From NCBI GenBank assembly GCA_018882635.1, contig VERN01000002.1, positions 1-45,496 on the forward strand: DNA of 45,496 nucleotides, read 5' to 3'. Under the pieces are notes generated by a model. That model did not search any database, was not told the origin of the DNA, and saw only the letters and a program-made list of their open reading frames with translations. This document shows, one piece after another, positions 39,531 to 45,496 of this stretch (positions are counted from its first letter, which is position 1; every line of letters begins with the position of its first letter). This stretch comes from Beijerinckiaceae bacterium. Its GTDB lineage: Bacteria > Pseudomonadota > Alphaproteobacteria > Rhizobiales > Beijerinckiaceae. The position numbers were made by a program, and so were the translations under genes.

Positions 39531-40878
39531 TCGCGCGCAGACCGCCCAACGGTGAATCGCTCAGCGTGGCCTCGCCCCCATGCGAACGCGCAATATCACG
39601 CGCAATCGCTAAGCCAAGACCCGTGCCACCATCATCAATGTTGCGTGCATCATCGAGCCGCACGAAAGGCTTGAAGACTTCATCGCGCTGATCAGCCGGA
39701 ACACCCGGCCCATCATCATCAATATGGATCGTCAACCAACGGCCTTCATGCACGCCCGACAGGGCCACACGATCGGCATGACGTCCCGCATTGATAACCA
39801 AATTCCAAAGGCAGCGACGGAACGCATCAGGCCGCACCGTCACGATCGGATCACCCGCAAAATGGGCCGTCGCAGGATGGCCCTGCCTTTCGGCATCGGC
39901 GCGCAATTCATCAAGCATCACCGCAATATCCGCAGGCGCGGCTTGTTCACCCGCATCGCCACGCGCAAACGCCAGATAGGCTTCGAGCATGCGCGACATC
40001 TCATCAACATCTTTGCGCAACGCATCGGTTTCTGCGCCTTCATCCATCAAAGCGAGTGACAATTTGAAGCGCGTGAGAATGGTGCGCAAATCATGGCTGA
40101 CACCATTGAGCATCGCCGTGCGCTGCTCGATAGCGCGCTCGATGCGGCGCTTCATCTCGATAAAAGCAAGCCCCGCCTGGCGCACTTCACGCGCGCCGCG
40201 TGGCCTGAACTCGACGTCACGGCCCTTACCAAACGCGTCCGCCGCATCGGCAAGCCGCATGATCGGACGAATCTGATTGCGCAGAAACAAAACTGCAATA
40301 CCAATCAGCACCAGCGATGTGCCGATCATCCACATCAGGAAAATGTGAGAATTTGACGCATAAGTCTGCGAACGCCGCGTCAAGACGCGCAATACACCCT
40401 TGTCGAGCTGAACACGAATTTCAACGAGGTTCGACCGGCCAACCGTATCGAGCCAAAACGGCCGGCCGATCTGGCGCCGGATCTCATTCGATAAGGAACG
40501 GTCGAGCACCGAAAAAAAGGGCTTGTCGGCCGGAGGCGGTAACGGGCCGGGTGGCAGAATATCAACGTCAAGATTAAGCCGATCCCCAGCAATGCGTGTG
40601 AGCGTCTCATAATCAGGATCTTGCGGATAGGATTCTGCAATATCGATGAGCGCTGCAATATCTTGCGTCACAGCGGCGGATAGACGGCGCGTCACCGTTT
40701 GCCAATGGCGCTCCATAAACGCATAGGCGATCACTGATTGCAGGATCACCATGGGCGCTATGATGATGATGAGCGCCCGCGCGAACAGGCCTTTCGGCAT
40801 CCAACCCGCAATCCAGCGCGCGAGGCGGCGATACAGGATCGAGATCATGCCCAATGGGTGTTCGACGCTGGCCATCAA
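39511..40878 (-). CDS. HAMP-domain sensor histidine kinase (EnvZ-like)
   Basis: Two TM segments, HAMP, GVSHDLRTILTRFKLSLALM (H box), NLVINAGRHAD (N box), IDDDGPGVP, GGTGLGLAIARDIARSHGG. Confidence 0.95.
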   Translation of the reverse strand: MMASVEHPLGMISILYRRLARWIAGWMPKGLFARALIIIIAPMVILQSVIAYAFMERHWQTVTRRLSAAVTQDIAALIDIAESYPQDPDYETLTRIAGDRLNLDVDILPPGPLPPPADKPFFSVLDRSLSNEIRRQIGRPFWLDTVGRSNLVEIRVQLDKGVLRVLTRRSQTYASNSHIFLMWMIGTSLVLIGIAVLFLRNQIRPIMRLADAADAFGKGRDVEFRPRGAREVRQAGLAFIEMKRRIERAIEQRTAMLNGVSHDLRTILTRFKLSLALMDEGAETDALRKDVDEMSRMLEAYLAFARGDAGEQAAPADIAVMLDELRADAERQGHPATAHFAGDPIVTVRPDAFRRCLWNLVINAGRHADRVALSGVHEGRWLTIHIDDDGPGVPADQRDEVFKPFVRLDDARNIDDGGTGLGLAIARDIARSHGGEATLSDSPLGGLRATVRVPV

Positions 40879-41588
40879 TGATCCACCAGCAAACGATAAC
40901 CGACGCCGCGCACCGTCTGGAGATGAAGCGGATTGCCGGGATCATCCTCAATTTTGCGACGCAGACGATTGATCTGCACATCCACTGTGCGCTCATTCAG
41001 ATCCGAACCGCCCGACAATTCTTCGCGCGGAACCGTCTCACCCGCGCGTGCCGCAAGCATCGTTAAAATCTCACGCTCGCGATCAGTAATACGTACGACT
41101 TCGTCATCACGGCGCAATTCACCCCGGTCAGCCCGGAAGCGGAAGGGTCCGAACCGCACGCTTTCAGGCTCCGCAGCTGTATCGACAACAAGCACGCGTT
41201 TCTGAATATTATTGAGCCGCAGCAATAATTCGCGCGGCTCAAAGGGTTTGGCGAGATAATCATCCGCCCCAATCTCAAGTCCACGCACGCGGTCGCTTGC
41301 ATCGGTGCGCGCTGTCAGCATCAAGATCGGCACAGTTGAATCGGTGCGCACCGCGCGCGCGAGGTCAAACCCGTTTTCGCCTGGCATCATCACATCAAGG
41401 ATGAGGCAATCGAAAACAAAACCTTCGATTTTGCGACGGGCCTGCACAGCATCGGCCGCCGTTGTAACCCGGTAGCCATGCTCACCAAGAAAGCGCGATA
41501 AAAGATCGCGCAAACGCCGGTCGTCATCGACGACGAGAACATGAGGCGCATCGTCGCCCGGAACGATCCGCGCCCGCTCTGCGCTCAC
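40875..41588 (-). CDS. OmpR-family response regulator
   Basis: HVLVVDDDRRLRDLLSRFL, DCLILDVMMPGENGFDLAR, GADDYLAKPFEPRELLLR, C-terminal wHTH. Confidence 0.96.
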   Translation of the reverse strand: MSAERARIVPGDDAPHVLVVDDDRRLRDLLSRFLGEHGYRVTTAADAVQARRKIEGFVFDCLILDVMMPGENGFDLARAVRTDSTVPILMLTARTDASDRVRGLEIGADDYLAKPFEPRELLLRLNNIQKRVLVVDTAAEPESVRFGPFRFRADRGELRRDDEVVRITDREREILTMLAARAGETVPREELSGGSDLNERTVDVQINRLRRKIEDDPGNPLHLQTVRGVGYRLLVDH

Positions 41589-42082
41589 GCCGCCCCCCGC
41601 CCACGCTGGCCACCCATCGTGGCGTCGATCATCGCTGTCAGATAGCGAAACGCCGCATCGCGATCAGCATGGCTGGTCTGCGCCGTGGCACGCGCAATCC
41701 TCTCCGCTTGAGGGCGCGCGAGTGCGAGCGCCAATTCTTCGCCCTTTTTGGTGGGGAACAGCAGACGCTGGCGCCGGTCAGCCTCGCCTGCGCGGCTTTC
41801 AACGTAACCCTGCTCGAGCAATTCTTTCAGCACGCGATTGAGGCTCTGTTTCGTGATCTGCAGAATATCCAGCAATTCGGCGATGGTGAGGCCGGGATTG
41901 CGGTTCACGAAGTGAAGCACACGATGATGCGCCCGGCCAAAATTATACCGCGTGAGAATGCGGTCGGGATCGCCCACGAAATCTCGGTAAGCAAAGAAGA
42001 GCGTCTCGATCAGATCATAGGGCAGCGCGGCCTCCGGCTCCGTCACAGCAGGGGCGGGCTCACGCGATAGGGCTTGCGGCAT
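41585..42082 (-). CDS. MarR-family transcriptional regulator
   Basis: HHRVLHFVNRNPGLTIAELLDILQITKQSLNRVLKELLEQGYVESRAGEADRRQRLLFPTKKGEEL. Start at MPQALS or 42136. Confidence 0.92.
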   Translation of the reverse strand: MPQALSREPAPAVTEPEAALPYDLIETLFFAYRDFVGDPDRILTRYNFGRAHHRVLHFVNRNPGLTIAELLDILQITKQSLNRVLKELLEQGYVESRAGEADRRQRLLFPTKKGEELALALARPQAERIARATAQTSHADRDAAFRYLTAMIDATMGGQRGRGAA

Positions 42083-42260
42083 GCGGCGCTCCAGATGGGC
42101 CGGGAAACATACGTCAGTCTTATTGACATATTTCATCCCGATTGTTACTCGTCAAGGGCGGATGACGAAAGGATCGTGCTGAGACACCCCTGACGTGGCC
42201 CGTACAGTCTTCCGGCGCCGGCCGGATGGCATGCCCCCTCTTCCCGTTCAGGAGCCCTTC

Positions 42261-43136
42261 ATGTCCGTCATTCCTTTCGATATGCGCGATGGCGTTATCT
42301 GGTTCAATGGTGAGCTGGTCGACTGGAAGGATGCCAAGATTCATATATTGAGCCACGGCCTCCATTACGGCTCCTGCGTCTTTGAAGGTGAACGCGCCTA
42401 TGGCGGCAACATCTTCAAATGCACTGAACATTCTGAACGCTTCCGCAAGAGCGCAGAATTGCTCGATTTCGAAATCCCCTATTCGGTGGCGCAGATCGAC
42501 GCGGCGAAAAAGCTCGTGCTTGAAAAGAACGGCATGAAGGACGCTTATCTGCGTCCTGTCGCTTGGCGCGGTTCAGAAATGATGGGCGTTTCGGCGCAGC
42601 ACAACACCATCAATGTCGCGGTCGCCGCATGGGAGTGGCCGTCCTATTTCGATCCGGCCCAGCGCATGAAGGGCATTCGTATCGATATGGCAGAATATCG
42701 CCGTCCTGATCCGATGACCGCGCCGTCGACCTCAAAGGCCGCGGGCCTTTATATGATCTGCACAATCTCCAAGCACCGCGCTGAGCGCAAAGGCTTCGCT
42801 GATGCGCTGATGCTTGATTGGCAGGGCCGCGTCGCTGAATGCACGGGTGCTAACGTGTTCTTCACCCGCGACGGTGCCATCCACACACCACAGGCGGATT
42901 GCTTCTTGAACGGCATCACCCGCCAGACCGTTATCGATCTTGCAAAGAAGCGCGGGATCGAAGTCATCGAACGTCGTATTATGCCTGATGAACTCAGCTC
43001 GTTTAACGAGTGCTTCATCACTGGCACCGCCGCAGAAGTGACGCCGGTGGGCGAAATCGCCGGCATTCATTACACGCCCGGCAACATCACGATGTCGCTC
43101 ATCGACGATTATACCAACGCCGTGAACGGCAAATAA
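42261..43136 (+). CDS. ilvE: Branched-chain-amino-acid aminotransferase
   Basis: IWFNGELVDWKDAKIHILSHGLHYGSCVFEGERAY, KAAGLYMICTISKHRAERKGFADALMLD, ECTGANVFF. Start at MSVIPFD. Confidence 0.95.
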   Translation: MSVIPFDMRDGVIWFNGELVDWKDAKIHILSHGLHYGSCVFEGERAYGGNIFKCTEHSERFRKSAELLDFEIPYSVAQIDAAKKLVLEKNGMKDAYLRPVAWRGSEMMGVSAQHNTINVAVAAWEWPSYFDPAQRMKGIRIDMAEYRRPDPMTAPSTSKAAGLYMICTISKHRAERKGFADALMLDWQGRVAECTGANVFFTRDGAIHTPQADCFLNGITRQTVIDLAKKRGIEVIERRIMPDELSSFNECFITGTAAEVTPVGEIAGIHYTPGNITMSLIDDYTNAVNGK

Positions 43137-43157
43137 TCGTTCTGATCTAATTGAATA

Positions 43158-43187
43158 AAAAAGCGGGCCATGCGCCCGCTTTTTTAT
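43158..43187 (+). terminator. Intrinsic terminator between convergent ilvE and mtnP
   Basis: AAAAAGCGGGC-CATGC-GCCCGCTTTTTTA; A/T-rich on both sides, so may act bidirectionally. Confidence 0.85.
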
Positions 43188-43192
43188 TGGGC

Positions 43193-44065
43193 CTATCCCA
43201 AGATACGCCCAGCCACCGCATCAAGCTTTGCCAGCAGAGCAGGGTCACGGGCGGATGGCGCAGTCATAATCGCGAAATCAAGCGCCCTATCAGCCCCAAC
43301 ACGACAGGCTTCGCGCTCACGCGGGAATTCTTGCGCAACACGCGCCACGATCCGCCGCGCCTTACCAATATTGTCCTGCATGACTTGGATAACGGAAGCC
43401 ACATCAACGGCATCATGCTCCGGATGCCAGCAATCATAATCTGTCACCATCGCGAGCATGGCATAAGACATCTCAGCCTCGCGCGCGAGCTTAGCTTCCG
43501 GCATGGCCGTCATTCCAATCACGTCAAAGCCCTGCGCTTTGTAGAGGATCGATTCCGCATAGGACGAGAATTGCGGCCCCTGCATGCAGACATAAATGCC
43601 GCCGCGAGTGAAACGAACTCCTTCAACCTCGGCCGCATAAGCAAGCCGATCCATCAAATGCGGTGAGACGGGATGCGCCATGGAGACATGCGCCACACAG
43701 CCGGTGCCGAAAAACGAAGAGGCACGCCCCCATGTGCGATCAACAAATTGATCAACCAGAACGAAATGTCCGGGCGATAAATCCGGCTTGAACGATCCAC
43801 AGGCAGACAGCGAGATCAGATCAGTGACGCCCGCACGTTTCAACGCGTCTATATTCGCACGATAATTAATGGCATCGGGCGGTATGCGGTGCCCCCGCCC
43901 ATGGCGCGACAGAAACACAATGTCCGTTTCACCAATCCGCCCACGCATCAATGCGTCGGACGGCTCACCCCACGGTGTTGCAATCGGCTCCTCGCGCTTA
44001 TCTTCCAAACCGGGCAAATCATAAATGCCCGAGCCGCCAATAATTCCCAAAATCGCTTTCGTCAT
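43193..44065 (-). CDS. mtnP: S-methyl-5'-thioadenosine phosphorylase
   Basis: ILGIIGGSGIYDLPGLEDKREEPIATPWGEPSD, FLSRHGRGHRIPPDAINYRANIDALK, GMTAMPEAKLAREAEMSYAMLAMVTDYDCW. Confidence 0.96.
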   Translation of the reverse strand: MTKAILGIIGGSGIYDLPGLEDKREEPIATPWGEPSDALMRGRIGETDIVFLSRHGRGHRIPPDAINYRANIDALKRAGVTDLISLSACGSFKPDLSPGHFVLVDQFVDRTWGRASSFFGTGCVAHVSMAHPVSPHLMDRLAYAAEVEGVRFTRGGIYVCMQGPQFSSYAESILYKAQGFDVIGMTAMPEAKLAREAEMSYAMLAMVTDYDCWHPEHDAVDVASVIQVMQDNIGKARRIVARVAQEFPREREACRVGADRALDFAIMTAPSARDPALLAKLDAVAGRILG

Positions 44066-44122
44066 GAGAGGCTCCTCAAGAAAGAGCCATCCTGCCGCAA
44101 ACAGCGCCGTGTTTCAGCTCAA

Positions 44123-44150
44123 AAAAAAGCCCCGCCGAAGCGGGGCTTTT
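44123..44150 (-). terminator. Intrinsic terminator downstream of cytochrome c1 gene
   Basis: AAAAAAGCCCCGC-CGAA-GCGGGGCTTTT; minus strand followed by TTTTTT. Confidence 0.85.
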
Positions 44151-44167
44151 CAATTCCGTTGATGGGC

Positions 44168-45040
44168 TTAGAAAGCCGGGCCTTGCGCGTGGCCTGCCAC
44201 CTTCGACCAGATCTTCTTCTTCGTGAAATAGAGAAGACCAGCGAATACGAGCAGGAACACCATAACCTTGAAGCCGAGCTCTTTGCGCTGCTCAAGCTTC
44301 GGCTCCGCCATCCACATCAGGAACGCAGTGACGTCCTTGGCATATTGTTCGACCGTTTCCGGCGCCTGCGGACGACCATCGGCACCCTTCGGATATTCGA
44401 TAGCACCCGCATTCAAGGGCGGCGGCATCGCGATCACATGACCCGGGAAATAGGTGTTGTAATATTTGCCCGCTGGAACCGCGAAATCCTTCGGCGCATC
44501 CGTATAGCCCGTCAGCAAAGCAGCGAGATAATCCGGGCCCTGCTCCTGGAACTGCGTGAAAATATCAAACACGAACCAAGGGAAGCCGCGCTCATAAGTG
44601 CGCGCCTTGGCGATCACCGAGAAATCCGGCGGATAAGCACCACCATTGGCCGCTTCCGCCGCTTGGCGGTTCGGGAACGGCGACGGCCAATAATCAGCCG
44701 GACGCGCTGGGCGCTCATACATTTCGCCCTGATCATTCGGACCAGCCTTGACCTTATATTCGGCCGCAAGGGCTTTCACCTGAGCGGTTGAGAATTCCGG
44801 ACCGCCGGGCTGCGAGAGCGTACGGAACGCGAAATATTCAGCCGAATGGCATGCCGCGCAAACTTCGCGGAACACTTTGAAACCGCGCTGCAGCTGCGTC
44901 GCGTCATACTGGCCGAAGGGGCCAGAGAACGACCATTTCAGGCTCGGTGGAACCGGGCCAGTGCCAGCAGCGAAGGCTGCGGGCGCGGTGGCGAGGGCAA
45001 CGGCAGCGAAGGCCGCGCGGATGAAGGTGAGGCGTTTCAT
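44168..45040 (-). CDS. petC: Cytochrome c1 of the bc1 complex
   Basis: Signal peptide, haem motif VCAACHSAEYFAFRTL, C-terminal TM anchor VMVFLLVFAGLLYFTKKKIW. Confidence 0.94.
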   Translation of the reverse strand: MKRLTFIRAAFAAVALATAPAAFAAGTGPVPPSLKWSFSGPFGQYDATQLQRGFKVFREVCAACHSAEYFAFRTLSQPGGPEFSTAQVKALAAEYKVKAGPNDQGEMYERPARPADYWPSPFPNRQAAEAANGGAYPPDFSVIAKARTYERGFPWFVFDIFTQFQEQGPDYLAALLTGYTDAPKDFAVPAGKYYNTYFPGHVIAMPPPLNAGAIEYPKGADGRPQAPETVEQYAKDVTAFLMWMAEPKLEQRKELGFKVMVFLLVFAGLLYFTKKKIWSKVAGHAQGPAF

Positions 45041-45061
45041 TGTCTATCCGTCCTTCGCCAA

Positions 45062-45496
45062 TCAGCCTTTGGTGTTCGGTTCGGCACTTGCGCCGGCCGC
45101 CATGGCATTTGCCGAGCCACCCTTGCCGAGAACGGCTTCCGCAATCGAGGCGGGCAGCTTTTTCGGTGTCTCAAAGAGACCCAGAAGCGGCAGGATGATC
45201 AGGAAATGCGCGAAGTAGTAAGCGGTCAGCACACGGGCGAGCAGGATGTAGCCACCCTCAGCCGGCTTCGCACCAACCCAGCCGAGCAGAACGCACACGA
45301 TTGCGAACACCCAGAAGAACTGGCGATAGAGCGGACGATAGGCAGCCGACTTCACCTTCGACGTGTCGAGCCACGGCAAGAAGACGAGAACTGCGATCGC
45401 GCCGAACATCAGGAGCACGCCGCCGAGCTTATCCGGCACAGCGCGCAGGATCGCGTAGAACGGCAGGAAATACCATTCCGGCACGATGTGCGCAGG
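45062..45496 (-). CDS. petB: Cytochrome b of the bc1 complex, C-terminal part (5' end beyond window)
   Basis: Frame remains open to the window edge: [47 protein letters not shown]. Confidence 0.94.
   Translation of the reverse strand, partial: PAHIVPEWYFLPFYAILRAVPDKLGGVLLMFGAIAVLVFLPWLDTSKVKSAAYRPLYRQFFWVFAIVCVLLGWVGAKPAEGGYILLARVLTAYYFAHFLIILPLLGLFETPKKLPASIAEAVLGKGGSANAMAAGASAEPNTKG

Noticed and set aside
43889-44791. 300-aa plus-strand ORF
   Set aside because: Antisense to mtnP and cytochrome c1, and runs through a terminator.

Overview
This window reads as a gene-dense, housekeeping-type chromosomal segment from an alphaproteobacterium, probably Hyphomicrobiales/Rhizobiales judging by gene content and order. 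It begins inside dnaG and ends inside the cytochrome b gene. I support about 55 protein-coding genes. Recognisable blocks are dnaG-rpoD; an aspartate aminotransferase; infA/csp; uvrB; a tightly packed nagB-nagA-SBP-maoC-maoC run; ychF, pth, rplY and prs with a vapBC-type toxin-antitoxin pair between rplY and prs; uvrC-pgsA-moaD-moaE; an extensin-like/unknown/RNase T2 run; pgeF-midA-lgt; ubiK-ybjN-proC-tetR-csaA; a MarR/response-regulator/histidine-kinase operon; ilvE; mtnP; and bc1 complex genes. I found no tRNA, rRNA, CRISPR array, prophage or IS element. The most interesting signals are mostly non-coding: (1) a multi-hairpin, terminator-ended intergenic segment at about 4860-5050 with a CCCCCUCCC loop, a candidate sRNA; (2) a perfect 10-bp inverted repeat overlapping the SD and start codon of the vapB-like gene; (3) a predicted intrinsic terminator whose stem is encoded by the end of the histidine-kinase gene and whose loop holds its stop codon; (4) strong hairpins in the leaders of both csp genes and of rplY; (5) a perfect 8-bp inverted repeat upstream of a LysE-type exporter. 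I see no clear evidence of a large undescribed multi-gene system. All family calls come from reading the protein sequences, with no database search.
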